Shown here in pieces: positions 1 to 12,390 of a stretch of 64,000 bases of DNA (position 1 is the first letter of the stretch; each line of letters starts with the position of its first letter). This DNA comes from Bactrocera neohumeralis (lineage: Eukaryota; Arthropoda; Insecta; Diptera; Tephritidae). Both the position numbers and the translations under genes were made by a program. The DNA is taken from NCBI RefSeq assembly GCF_024586455.1, contig NC_065922.1, positions 22,998,089 through 23,062,088 on the forward strand, written 5' to 3'. The notes beneath the pieces were generated by a model. It saw nothing but the letters and a program-made list of their open reading frames with translations. It did not search any database and had not been told where the DNA came from.

Positions 1-362
1 GCGCAATATTTATATATCAGACAGATTATAACTCATCAGGCTTTTTTTAAGATCGAAACGGCATAATAGAGCCCTGTGACCGTTTTGTCGTTCTCCAAGT
101 ATTCGATGCACATCATACCTAGTAACTCCCAGAAAACGGTAGGCATCACATTTTCGACCGTTAAGACGGTCTTTATCTTCTTCGGAACAAGTTCACTGGT
201 TGAAGTCGATTGTTTTGACTGTTTCTTGGTCTCTGGTTCGTGCCAAACATTTCATCGACGGTCACGAAACGGAACCAAAACTGCTGCGGATCGCACTCAA
301 ACAATGCTCTGCAGTGGTCTCACGGGTTTTCTTATTATCTGGTGTAAAAAAACTCTGTATCC

Positions 363-496
363 GTGGATTCGTGGAAGGACCTGGCTTCGCTTGGAATATC
401 CAATTGGCGCCACGTAGCGAAAAGAAGAAACGACTGGCGCGCTGTTGTTAAATCGGCTATAATCGCGTAAGCGGTGTCTACGCCAATTAAGAAGAA
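363..496 (+). mobile_element. LINE 3'-end fragment
   Basis: Short relic of the 3' end of a non-LTR retrotransposon. Read on the plus strand it encodes a decayed version of the segment KDLASLGISNWRHVAKRR, followed by a stretch like NDWRAVVKSAI. It ends in the tail GTGTCTACGCCAATTAAGAA seen at the other LINE ends in this window (for example near 24350). It is 5'-truncated, as expected for incomplete reverse transcription, and is not a gene. Upstream bases 1-362 show nothing I recognise. Confidence 0.75.
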
Positions 497-1087
497 TATT
501 TCGAGTTGGCCCGCTGATGGCTTTCTCATACGCAATATTTTATGCTAACTTTAGCCCACGTCGCCTTTTGAAATGTTCACCGTTTCAGTTATCTGGCGCG
601 TCTTCCAAGGCGAGATCGTGAACTTTTGTTCCGTTATACTCCGTGATGGCCATTTTCGCGGTACTTCTGAAAGGCTCATGGTAAAGAGACGGCGTGCGAT
701 CACGTTGAAACTCGTTAATTCGATAACTCACAGTCTATATTGAAGAACAAACGTATCCGTATTCAGCATTCAAGCGCCCTTTAATGTTTCCCTTCAAACA
801 CTGAAATCGAGTCACCGTCCATTATTATTCTTTCCTCGCTTTTCTCAAGTCTGCGGCGACGCTCCTTCTAAAGTCCTATTCGGATTTTCGATAGTATGTA
901 CCTCTGGAGAGAGTGGCACCATCGGCCGGTAAGGCAAAATACTTTTTAGACCGCTCGCGTATCATTTATGAGCATATTTTCTAACATACCACATTGATCA
1001 AATTAACCAGAAATCAGCTAATCCAATTTTATGAAAGTGAAATTCTTTGGTTCATATGGTTAAGCTAACGTTCTGCTTCTTTGTTGT

Positions 1088-1335
1088 CGTAGACACCGCT
1101 TAAGCAATGATAGGCAAGTTAACAACAGCGCACTAGTCATTATTCCTTTTCGCTGTTTGGCGCCAATTGGAGATTCCAAGCGTAGCCAGGTTCTTCCTTA
1201 CCTGGTCTTTCCATCGAAGTTGGGGCCTTCCTCTTTCTCTGCTTCCCCCGGCGGGTCTCAGAGCTGGAGAGTTTTCATCAATTTGGACGAATCGTTCGGA
1301 CATCGTTGCATCGACTGCGGTATTAGCCGCTGGAA
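1088..1335 (-). mobile_element. LINE 3'-end fragment, reverse orientation
   Basis: Second 3'-end copy of the same LINE family, on the minus strand. The tail (GTAGACACCGCTTAAGCA on the plus strand) comes first, followed by the reverse complement of the VAKRRNDW-type and RMDENTPAL-type coding segments. Several indels break the frame. Bases 497-1087 between this copy and the one at 363 hold no recognisable gene. Confidence 0.72.
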
Positions 1336-4300
1336 GAAATTTCCATAATTACACATAAAACCTTTTAAACACACTAACAAGAAATCGGTCGCTTAGACCC
1401 TGTCAAACCCTATACAAAAGTTTCAAATAGATACAAGAACCATTATGAAATTTTCAATATTCACATCATACATATTTGTTAACATGTCCTAAGAAAATAT
1501 TTACCAACAATCAGACAATAATCCAAGAAATAGGTACGTAAATACTTACAGACAACACACATCCGTTCCAACAATAAATCAAAAGCTTATTGGTACATAA
1601 ATGGTCCATGAATAAACTATCAAAAACAGAAAGAAAAAAAAACAAAAACAACGACACTGAACTCAGAGGCAGAGATGCGATGAAATCGAAAACAATTGAA
1701 GTTGTAAAAGAAATAGGAAATATACCAGAATAACGGCAGAAAAATGGCCGACTATACGGCAAAAGGTAATCAAGCGTAAGGCAAGAGAGTTGCAGCTCCG
1801 TTGTTAAAGGGCGTAGAAAGTATGTTATGGGAATAAGCACATAGTAGGCGCCTAATCCAGTTATGATTTGTTTTGTCTTTGCACTTTGAACATACATACA
1901 TACATATGTGAGTGCATGATTATATGTAAATAAACGCATAGACAAGCTGAATATGCAAACTTATGAAAATAGCAGGCAGATTGTTTTTGAGATTAACTTG
2001 TTTTCATCTTTCAAAGCGTACATGTTTGTGTTTCATTTGAGTTCCGTTGTTCGTTACTTTTGGCAGTTATATTTTATTTTCTTTTGTGAGTTGAAGCATT
2101 GCTACAGACTTTACGACGCTTGTTTGATAAAATAAAAAATGTGCAACAAAGCAGCGGAGATGTTGATATATGTATTTTTCACAGGCATCGGCTCGACTAG
2201 AATGGTGGTGGCGGCTTAAGGGATAGAAAGGGATGGTACTAGACTAGTTCCATATTTGCTTTCCCTAGTACTAACCTGGTTGCTATGCTTACTTTTCTAG
2301 GCATTCTAGTCCGGAATTTTATTTAGAAGAAGCAATTTATATTTTCGTTTAGAAATATTATCAAAAGTGGTACTAATATTATTTGTTTATTTTTTGCGAT
2401 TCGAAGTATTGTGAATAGCTTTAGAGAAATACAGTCAAAATTTTTTCTTTCGAGAACTGGCTTATACATATATATTTCAATTGCAATAGAAATAAAACAA
2501 TCAAAAAAGTTAGAAAAGTCTTTAGAAATAAATTATATATAAATTATCGACAACGGTACAATGATAGGATCTATTAAGTTCATCCTATACGAGCCTATTA
2601 AACTCTATTCAAACATCTTATGAGGTGTTTGACTATGATAAAACATAATAATCCTAAAGGTAGGCAACAAATCTGGTCTAAAAAACTTCAATGTGGTCAC
2701 TATACCAAAGACGAGGTGGAATGACGCCAAAATATAGAATATTGCAAAAGCACACATCAAACATGGGCACCAGCAAAGAGGTTTTCTTCGATAAATAGAA
2801 AATGCAAGTCAAGCGGCTAAACATGTGAATATTGTTAATGTTCTTGATATCGAAACAGCCAATTATGCGCAATATTGGTTTCCTCAATTCCGTTTCATTA
2901 ATTTTTATATGAAAGATAACACCATTCTCTGTAAGCCCCTCACCAGGAAAGTTTTACTATATGTTTAGTGGAATTGGTAGGGAATCATTTACGGCCTAGT
3001 TTTTAATTCGGACTCTTACTGTCAACAATTCGACCGCCTAAACGAAGCAATTACCCAGAAATAGCAAGCTTTAGCTTATACATAGGAGAGAGTGTTCCAC
3101 ATCGATAGTGACTCGCCAGACGCTCTAGAAACTTGGTTGAGAGGTTCTGATGCAACCACCTTATAATCTGAACCTGGCACCAAGTGATTACTACCTGCTT
3201 CTGTCCATGATAAATGATTTTGCTGGTGAAAAATTCGCTTCAAAAGAACTGGTGAAATTCGACTGTCAAAGTTTTTTAGCAAAATGAACAAAGGTTTCTA
3301 TAAGAGTGAAATAAATATATCAAATATTTACTATGCTGAATAAATCCATCAATTTAAAGCAGACAAAATGGATTCCTTTTTGCTGGACTTTATATACTTA
3401 TGTATATACTCGTATATCCTTAATATAGTATTACAATACAGGGATATTTTTAATGAATCTCCAGCAGAAAACCTAGAACGGGATTTGATCCTTTGAGTAA
3501 AAACTTTTACCGAGGGCTAAGTCCAAAACACCGAAAGCATTAAATTAGAGCATAGTTTGGCTAAGAACATAAATAACTCGTAATCCATTTACATAATTAT
3601 TTCCCAATATTTCCCTCACTCTGCGCATAGCACTAAACACATTGCGCTCAAATACTGTAAGTAATATTCACGCAGTTAATTTGGCACCAATCCGATTTAT
3701 GGCTGGGCCTATAAAGCAAATACTTTTTTATTGTCCTCCAAAGTTATGACATGCTTTCGAGCTTAGTTAAACAACTGGCGGCATGCTGCACTCCTAAGCC
3801 ACATACGAAATTTGCTGCTACGGTTAAGGATATGAGGCGGTCGCATGCCAAAAAGTGTGGGTAACAGCGGGCACAAAATAATAAAATATGCGCACACGTG
3901 ACACACTGCTATATGTGTATATAATTGCTGGCAAGTAGCTTCGCACATATGCCTGTAGGTGTGTGTGCGGGGGTAGGCAAATTTAGCGGCGCACAACGAT
4001 GAAGTTTGACTGTTGTGCTTTTATGGCATTTTGTGTGACATTTATTGTCATTTACTTATGACAAAGTTTTTGCGGCTCACAGCGAATTAACTGTTGCGAC
4101 GGCGCTGACTGCTGCCAAGGCGGCTGATGCCTGACAGCGTTGACTGCCAATGTCGCTGTGAAATTTAGGCTTATTTGATAGTTTTAGATAACTGTAGTGC
4201 TGTGTAGGTGGTGAGGTGGTGGTGGTGCTATTGATAATGGTGGAAGGGGAGCTGCGATTTCTCGCTGTCTCTCACTTTCTCGAGATCTAATCATTTATTC

Positions 4301-4912
4301 GCGCATTTATTGCCTGTCAAAGGCTTGTGCTGGAGGCGAGGGGTAGAAAAACTCCCTTTTCAATCTAAGGCATTACTTTAATCGTGAAATTGTTTGCAAA
4401 AGTTAAATATTTATCTAAGATACATAGAAGTTGAAGGCGTACGAGCACTAGCGTATGCTAAAAATTTTAGTAGAGGGGGACTGAAGTTAAAAAATTGATA
4501 TTTCTGACGTTTTAATGTGATGAATATCAAAGCAAAGACGGAGGAACAGTCCTGAATAGGCTGAAAGTATCAAATGCCGATCTCCATTTGAAATACATTT
4601 AGCATGCGATTCAGCAAGCAGTCTCTGTCACTACTTAAGACATTTTGAAATAAAGTCTCAATTTGTGACAAGTTACTATTCACAACACAGTCTCTAGCCT
4701 TTAGTCAAAAAATATTGTCTTAAGGTTTTCACCTGATCAGCAGCTCACAAAACTAGAAATAATCTATGAAGGTATCAGAATTTCCTTTTCATTTAATAGA
4801 AGGGTCCGTTTTCTTACTGTTCAACCCAAATGGCTTGCTACTTATCTTAAAAATGTTTCTGCATTCAACATAAATTTCTGAAAACGTTCCATTATTTCTT
4901 CTTAATCTAAAT
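1336..4912. other. Intergenic, no recognised gene
   Basis: About 3.6 kb of AT-rich DNA with short chance open frames. No protein family, RNA gene or clear repeat border could be recognised by eye. Confidence 0.6.
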
Positions 4913-5735
4913 ATCTTCTAAATAGCCGAGTTAACAACAGCGCGCCAATCGTTTCTTCTTTTCGCTACGTGGCGCCAATTGGATATTCCAAACGAAGCCA
5001 GGTCCTTCTCCACTTGGTCCTTCCAACGGAGTGGAGGTCTTCCTCTTCCTCTGCTTCCTCCGGCGGGTACTGCGTCGAATACTTTCAGAGCTGGAGTATT
5101 TTCGTCCATTCGGATAACATGACCTAGCCAGTGTAGCCGCTGTCTTTTAATTCGCTGAACAATGTCAATGTCGTCGTATATCTCGTACAGCTCATCGTTC
5201 CATCGAATGCGATATGCGCCGTGGCCAATGCGCAAAGGACCATAAATCTTTCGCAGAACCTTTCTCTCGAAAACTCGAAACGTCGACTCATCGGTTGCTG
5301 TCATCGTCCAAGCCTCTGCACCATATAGCAGGACGGGAATTATGAGCGACCTATAGAGTTTGGCTTTTGTTCGTCGAGAGAGGACTTTACTTTTAATTGC
5401 CGACCCAGTCCGAAGTAGCACCTGTTGGCAAGAGCAATCCTGCGTTGGATTTCCAGGCTGACATTGTTGGTGGTGTTAATACTGGTTCCTAAATAGACGA
5501 AATTATCTACAAGTTCAAAGTTATGACTGTCAACAGTGACGTGAGAGCCAAGTCGCGAGTGCGACGACTGTTTGTTTGATGACAGGAGATATTTCGTCTT
5601 GCCCTCGTTCACTGCCAGACCCATTTTCTGTGCTTCCTTGTCCAGTCTGGAGAAAGCAGAACTAACGGCGCGGGTGTTGAGGCCGATGATATCAATATCA
5701 TCGGCATACGCCAGCAGCTGTACTAATCTAAATAT
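4913..5735 (-). pseudogene. LINE reverse transcriptase, C-terminal half, frameshifted
   Basis: Best-preserved LINE copy of the window. The upstream part (5735 down to about 5400) starts at the polymerase active-site region with LLAYADDIDIIG, whose YADD box is the catalytic motif of reverse transcriptases. It continues with the thumb-like part (LVDNFVYLGTSI, RRIALANRCYFGL). After a frame change near 5400 the second part gives RTKAKLYRSLIIPVLLYGAE, RVFERKVLRKIYGP, RLHWLGHVIRMDENTPAL and WRHVAKRRNDWRAVVNSAI, the usual C-terminal end of this arthropod family. Everything upstream of YADD (endonuclease, fingers and palm) is missing, so this is a dead 5'-truncated insertion. Confidence 0.88.
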
Positions 5736-7129
5736 ACTGTACATATTTAACACATTTCTTCGAAAAAAATTGCTTAAATCGGCCTATAATTTCTTCTAGA
5801 GCTCATATTCTAAATATAATCGTTTCTGAGCGAGCTTCCGACTTTACTATGGATTTCGCTTCTGATTAAAGAGCCCAAACTAATGAAAACTAAGATCAAG
5901 TTCAATAAGAATGGGGCGTTTAAAACCCCCGATCCACCAAACAGCGCCGCTAACGCAGTTGTAACAGATGTACTTATATTTGTATTAAGTACCAAAGTAG
6001 TTAGGAAAGTATGCGTAAATGATTGTTGCCGGAAATGCAAGCGTATCATTTTGATATTTCGCTGATTTTGCACTTTTCCACAAGTTTACATTCCGCAATG
6101 TGAATCCTAACTAACGCTCAGCAGCGCCTCACATATACATGAATGTTTATGTATACATGAGTCTGCGCTGCAAAGACAATGGCCGTGAAGTTGGAAGTGG
6201 TAGCGAAAGTGCACAATGCACAGCCGAGCTGTGGGAATATGGCAAATGAAGCTTGGCATAAACTTTTGACAGTCAATTTTATATGCTGCCAATGGCGTAA
6301 GTTGCGGCTCAGTGCGGTAGTTAATGTTCGGCGAAGATTTTGATTTCACTCAAGTCAGCGGAAAACTCGAAAATGAAACATGAAACTCGTAAATTTTTAT
6401 TAAAAAGTAAATTCGCACTATAAAGTTTTCAAATAAAAGTTTCAAAATAATACGCACGGCGAAAGTTGGCATTAATCGGTAGTGTTGATGGAGCTAACGT
6501 AAAGTGGCAGAGTTTTATTTTTATTTTTAATTTTTGATATAGCATATTTTATTGTACGATAATATAATAGCATGATGATGTAAGATAACCGGATTTTTTA
6601 TTTTGTTTCAGGAACATTGGAAGTGTTACATCAATCTGGTTATTGGGTTATGTGCGGTTTATAGATTAGCTGTGGTTGTGAATAAGTCCGACCTGGCCCA
6701 TATAATGATAAAAGGCGTCAATCCTATCCTATCTTGTTACTACATATTATACTGATAAATCACAAGACAACTCAACTCAGTAAACTAGAGCCAGAACTTG
6801 TTTCAAAGCGGAATGATCTCCAAATCTTAAGCCCGCCCAGAGCTTCGATGAAATTTTATAAGAAGTTTTTAATGTCTAAAATAAATATTCTGCCCGACAA
6901 CAGCTGAAGTTATAAAAACGGGTCGGAATGTTTTACGATGATTAAATGACAAAACACTTGAAGTTTTTTTTCGATCTAATATATGGTATAAATACATATA
7001 TTATCCATAAAATGCTTTGGAACTGCGATCGAAAAACATGAATGAGTCAGGGCATTGGCTAAGCAAGGAAATTTAATTAAATAGTAAGAATGGAAAATAT
7101 CGTCACCTTTGTAACAAAATTAAAAAAAG
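5736..7129. other. Intergenic, no recognised gene
   Basis: AT-rich spacer between a LINE relic and a TTAA-flanked element. No supported coding region. Confidence 0.55.
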
Positions 7130-7816
7130 TTAAGGTAGTAGTCTGGTAACGTGGGTTTAAAAAAACCGAAAATTTTATTTTGCTTAATTTGAAAGTACAA
7201 TGTCTTGAGAATATACTGTGAAAATTTCAGACAGAAATTCGAAATAATTCGGGAGTTATAACGAGTTTCCTAGAACGCCTCGGAGTCCTCTATCTCGGAG
7301 TTGTTCAACTTTGAACGCGTTTTTCCCAAAACGTTGTTTTTCTGGTCGGCCCGGGTCCTAACTTTTTTTCTACCGAACCGATTGCTTTCAAATTTTAACT
7401 GTTCTACACACTTGTAGTTCTCGTCGGTACTAACAAGAATTTTTTTCACCCCTAACTTTTTATTTTGCAACCCTATCTTTGCTAAAATAAAGGACTTTTT
7501 TCAAAGTCCGCCATTTTGTTATTTACCCTTGGAATTTAACTTCAGTAGTTCCGACCAGAATGACATGTCTATAGATTAAGAATAACCAAGAATATTTGAT
7601 TTCAGATAACATCAAGAGCCAAAATCACCTGGGCCACCACATGCATTTTTTTTGAGGTTCCAACTTCGACGGACAATAATAATAGTAATAAAGTATTAAA
7701 TTTTTTCAAATAAATTTTTTAAATATGTAAATAAAAACACTCTAAATATTCAATATAATTCATTTTTATTTTCCTATAAATGAATGTAGGCATAAGTTAC
7801 CAGACTACTACCTTAA
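7130..7816. mobile_element. TTAA-flanked non-autonomous DNA transposon (MITE-like)
   Basis: A perfect terminal inverted repeat, GGTAGTAGTCTGGTAAC, starts at 7134 and its exact reverse complement ends at 7812. Both ends are directly flanked by TTAA (7130-7133 and 7813-7816). TTAA target duplication is the hallmark of the piggyBac superfamily, but the TIR does not start with the CCY typical of piggyBac, so the assignment is tentative. The roughly 680-bp interior has no transposase; the longest open frame (7270-7470, minus) resembles nothing I know. Confidence 0.8.
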
Positions 7817-7854
7817 ATTACTTTAAAAGTAATAGCACAATACTAAAGTATCAC

Positions 7855-8590
7855 ACTACAATTATAAAGGCGAAAATTTGTGAGTGTGTATGGTTGCTAC
7901 GTTCAGCACGACTAAACGGATAGAGCAATTTTAGCAATAAAATTTGGTATGGAGTTAGCTAACACCCTGTAATAACACACCTATCGTATATTGAAGGTAT
8001 CTTATTCTCATGATATGTGAGGGCAGACGACGTTGTCGGACAGTCACATCTATAGAAACTTCTGCATAAGCTGACGCTCGGCATCTTGGAGGTATTTGAA
8101 AAATGTAGTTTTGAATATGACACGACATTGGATTACAGTAGCCATAAGCTCATTCCTATTTCAGAAGAGCCTGTGAAACAGTTCCTTAATCGTGTAAAAA
8201 AATACAAAACTCCTAGCTATACTTGATTTTTTGCAAAGCCACGTACATCACAAAATTGGATCACTGTTGCCACAACTTAATGAACATTCACAATTTTTAG
8301 AGGTGTATTTTATGGGAGGCAACAACGTTTATCAAATAATGACTAAAAGACAGTATCACAGTATCAAATTCAGCAAGGCCTGCATAACAGTAACATCTTG
8401 GTGCATAAATTTAAATCTGCCCTGGAGAACATGCCCGATGATAGTTGCAAGGTAATCATACAAACATGGCACACAGCATCCGTGCTGCTACAACCCCACA
8501 GCTCCGAGGGATATCGGACTCTCTCGCCAGGATTGCAGACACAACCGATATTAACATCCCTTAAACCAACTCAAATAAAATAAGTAACTT
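7855..8590 (+). pseudogene. Helitron Rep/helicase relic
   Basis: Two plus-strand open stretches resemble the Rep/helicase-like part of insect Helitron proteins. The first, at 8235-8340, reads HVHHKIGSLLPQLNEHSQFL then EVYFMGG, matching the family pattern VH(H/Q)xIGSLLP...FLQxYFMG. A frame shift later comes VHKFKSALENMPDDSCKVII (8398-8460), matching the downstream LFKTALxxMPxDxxKVVI segment. About 40-60 codons between them are decayed. The element borders are not defined. The identification is from memory of the family. Confidence 0.55.
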
Positions 8591-8599
8591 GCTTGGACT

Positions 8600-10011
8600 T
8601 TTACTCCTTCCATACTTCCATATAATGGTATATAAAAACCATTTTAATCTGTAGGACACTACTATCTCATTTATTGGTGGATATGTATATAGTATGTATG
8701 TAAAGAGGGAGAGCGAGCGTTTGCGCTTCTTAGCTCTGAATCAGAGTTAGTATACAAATATTTCCCATAAATTTATAAAAAACATATACATATGTATTTA
8801 ACAAATACGTAACTTTAAGGCTGCAGAGTTTTCGATACGGAGCTCAAACCCTGATCTCACGTAGCTATGATTTTGATCCCTTATTGCATCGACTATATGG
8901 ATCGTTAAAAAGTTTATCATTTATATGCAGCTGTATATTCTATAGCTATTATGTGTCCTAAAAGTTTTAAGTATTTAAGGAATTTTTTATTTTTATTTGA
9001 GGTGCTGGGTTACTTTTCCCAATAGTTGTTTTCTCATTCTTCATAGCACAACAAGCTTCATTCCTTATATCAAAATATTTTAAATAAAATTGTAATCGTT
9101 TCCTGTTTAGCTTTAATCGGAAAAGCAATCAATTAGCAAATTGGGATTATCGCATCAAAATTTATATTATTAATTTACATTGTTAACTATTCTAATTATT
9201 TTAACTTTTAGGATTCCCAAAAACTCTCTATTTTCTCCCTGCATGCGCTCACATTTCCACTAATTTTAACTGGATAGGATTCACAAAAAATATTCATAGC
9301 AAATCAAGCGAACTCCTGTCCAAACATAAGGAGAATTAATAACAATAAAAACACCAGCACAATTAGTTTTAACAAGTTTGGAGATTTTGCAAGTTGAACT
9401 GGTAGTAGCAGAAAACAAGCAAAAAAAGCTCAACCAACGCCAAATTTTCAATATACTCATATAACGGTGCTCATAGTAACAAGCACACGCAAATATCTTA
9501 AACCTTAACCAATTTTGGTTCCAAAAAACGATATGTAGTACGAGCAAGCTGCTCGTGCAGCTGAGTGCATTTTGCCCGGTGCCACTAGACGTATGAGTAA
9601 TTTTAATGAGTATGAACAGCATCTGCTAAAGCAATATAACAGCAGTAGCCGAAAGTGATGTCGTTAAAGTTGGCCTGTACAGTGTACGGCTCTGCCGGAC
9701 AGACTCAAATTGCATTTCATATATGTGGCTGCCAAGCTGGACGGTAACCCATATTATTTTTCTTGAATTTTGACAATTTTTCTCCACTGGCTTGGTGGCA
9801 GTGCTGAGGTACGTGTATGGGAGTAATAGGTATAGTATACATAGCAAATTGATTGAAATTCCAAACCACTGAATAAATAATATAGTGTAGTGAGCATTAT
9901 CCTTGTACGTGTTGCAAAGCTGGTTTAAAATTAGCCAAAGGTAATTAAAATGACAAAATTTGACTAAAATGTTTTTAGTACACCTGAACATGTGGAACAC
10001 TTTTGTCTAAT
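8600..10011. other. Intergenic, no recognised gene
   Basis: AT-rich DNA. Minus-strand open frames of 113 and 124 codons (9281-9622 and 9626-10000) have low-complexity composition and no recognisable domain, and I do not call them genes. Confidence 0.5.
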
Positions 10012-10149
10012 CAAACAATTAGACAGGATTGACATAGCACGTCTGCTATGAACCAAGTGTATCAATATCGTTATATTTTATTTATTCTATAATAATAAGC
10101 TCCTCACAGGAGCTATTCGATTAGGTCAATCCTGAATTCCAATTGTTTG
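10012..10149. repeat. Inverted-repeat element with inner hairpin
   Basis: CAAACAATTAGACAGGATTGAC at 10012-10033 pairs imperfectly with the reverse complement of 10125-10149 (ending AATTGTTTGA). Inside lies a perfect 7-bp stem with a 3-nt loop, AGCTCCTCACAGGAGCT (10098-10114). No coding capacity. It could be a very short foldback element. Confidence 0.6.
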
Positions 10150-10267
10150 AGCTTTCGCATACTTTTTTGGTTTTATTAGAAGATTTCCATAATAAGAGTC
10201 AAGGGATTATTCAGGAGCGATTTTGAAATTCAAAAGGCGCAGACGTTAGTCAAAACAGAACAATGAA

Positions 10268-11067
10268 TTTTCCATTTTTATACTCTTGCAACCAGTTGCT
10301 ACAGAGTATTATTGTTTTGTTCACCTAGCGGTTGTAGGTATCTCATAAAACTAATCGAGATAGATATAGGGTTATACATGTATATATAAAGGATCAGGGC
10401 GACGAGAAAAGTTGAAACCCTGTTGAATGTCTGTCTGTCAGTCTGTCCGTGCAAGCTATAACTTGAGTAAAAATTGAGAATTTCGATGAATTTTGAAATT
10501 GATGATACTCGGTAACAAATCTTGTTAGTACAAAAAAGTTCGAGTTCGTAGATGGCCGTATTGGACCACTGCCACGCCCACAAATCATCATTATCCGAAA
10601 ACCTATAAAGAACCATAACTAAGCACTTATTTAAGATATGAAACTCATATTTGGTACAGGGAATTTCAGTAGCAAGCCCCGCCCTCTAATAAGTTTAATG
10701 TATATATCTCCTAAAACACTTTTTGGTAAAATCCCATATCTCGGGATCCGACTGACCGATTTCGACAAAATTTAGTAAGTAGCGTTCTTTTTATATTCCT
10801 ATATCACGGTGTGAAAATGGAGGTAATCGGTCTACAACCCCGCCTTCTTCTCATATAACACAATTTTAAATTCAACTTCTTCTTCTTTCACTTTCCATCA
10901 CACAAATCAAGAAGTAATTTATATAACGGGATAATGAATAATGTCTTTAGTGCCACCTTATGACTAAAAACTGTTTAAAACCATTCAAGCCCCTAGGTAC
11001 CGCATATTTAGACCCCGGTATCTATAGTTGATTTTTTATCGAAAATGTCGGTCAATGTGTGATATTA
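10268..11067 (+). repeat. Interspersed non-coding repeat, left part
   Basis: It starts near a palindromic TATACTCTTGCAACC / ACAGAGTATTA block, continues with GTCTGTCTGTCAGTCTGTCC, and later has CCACTGCCACGCCCAC and several blocks of ATATCTCGGGATCCGACTGA type. This layout recurs in fly repeat families that I cannot assign to a class by eye. The mariner at 11068-12259 interrupts it, and it seems to resume at 12260-12390. Confidence 0.55.
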
Positions 11068-12259
11068 CTGTGCCCAAAAAAGGTGACATTGTATTTATTT
11101 TGAAAATTCTTTATTTATTCTTCCAAATCAATTTCATTCCCTTCAAAGTAATCCCCTCCCGATGCCTTGCACTTATGCCAACGGATTTTCCAATCTTCGA
11201 AACACTGGTTGTAGTCACTTTCCGGGATGGCCTTCAGATCCGTCTTCGCTGCGGCTTGAATCTCCTCTATCGTATAAAAACGGTGTCACCGGAGCGGTCT
11301 TTTGAGCTTGGTGAACAGCCAGAAGTCGCACGGCGCCAGATCAGGTAAATACCGTGGTTGCGGAACGATATGGGTTGAGTTTTTGGCGAAATGATCACGA
11401 ATTACGAGGGCAGTATGGGATGGTGCATTATCGTAGTGTAAAAACCGAGAATTGTCTTTCCACAATTCCGGCCTTTTTAGGTGGATAGCGTTACGCAAAC
11501 GACGTATAACGTTCAAATAATATTCCTTGTTGACTGTTTGACCTGTTGGAAGGAATTCATAACGCACAACACCACGATAATCGAAGAAAATAGTCAACAT
11601 GACCTTGATTTTATAATGCGTTTCATAACACCCTGGTAGTCGGAAAGCATCGTTTCTCACACTTCAACGCGACGCCTTTTTTCCAAAAAATTCAATGTTT
11701 TCGGTACCAGTCGAGATTTGACGCGCTTGAGGCCCAAAACATCCTTCAAAATGGTATTGGCTGAGCCTTTCAATATGCCAACTTCATCAGCAAGGTCTTT
11801 AATTGTTAATCGACGGTTTTTCAACGCCAAATCTTTGATTTGTGGAACGTGAGCTTCGTCGGTTGAGGTTGATGGTCGCCCTGAACGCTCTTCGTCTTCG
11901 AAACGTTCACGGCCGGCTTGGAACTCACTATACCACTTGTAAACATTTTTTTTTAGACATAGCCTCATCACCAAAGGCTTTCTGCATCATCCTCAACGTC
12001 TCCGCAGCAGAAAATTGATTCCGTAAACAAAATTTTATGCAAATTCTTTGCTCAACAAATTTCAACATGGCAAAAAACGAAAAACTCACTTTTAGCAGCT
12101 CACAAAACGACACGTATCTCAAACACTAATGAATATTTTGACGTGAAATTTGACATAAATGTGACTGATAGTACTACCAACCTAAAAAAAAAATAATTCT
12201 CCAAATCCTTCGACACGCGCAGTTTAAATTCAAATGTCACCTTATTTTTTGGGCACAGG
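11068..12259 (-). pseudogene. mariner element with broken transposase
   Basis: Mariner (Tc1/mariner, D,D34D group) about 1.2 kb long. The ends CTGTGCCCAAAAAAGGTGACA (left, 11068) and its near reverse complement (right, to 12259) are inverted repeats bordered by TA. The minus-strand reading begins at 12068 with MLKFVEQRICIKFCLRNQFS (first helix-turn-helix). A frameshift near 11960 leads to NVYKWYSEFQAGRERFED, RSGRPSTS and a second HTH. After RRRVEV a deletion removes the segment with the first catalytic Asp (the GDETW region). IKVMLTIFFDYRGVVRYEFL, LHYDNAPSHTA (second Asp) and LPDLAPCDFWLF (third Asp) follow. The C-terminal part is in another frame. It cannot encode active transposase. Confidence 0.9.
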
Positions 12260-12390
12260 TATACAAGTAAAACTGAAATTGAGGAATAATCCTTTTCTTA
12301 GAATGATATGTCTGGTATGTCAAAAATGGGTTGAATCGGGCCAATACTTCCCTTATCCCCCATATACCTAATATTATTTACAGTAGCTGC

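Noticed and set aside
9281..10000. Two long minus-strand open frames (113 and 124 codons)
   Set aside because: Composition is typical of chance translation of AT-rich DNA, with no splice pattern or family match.
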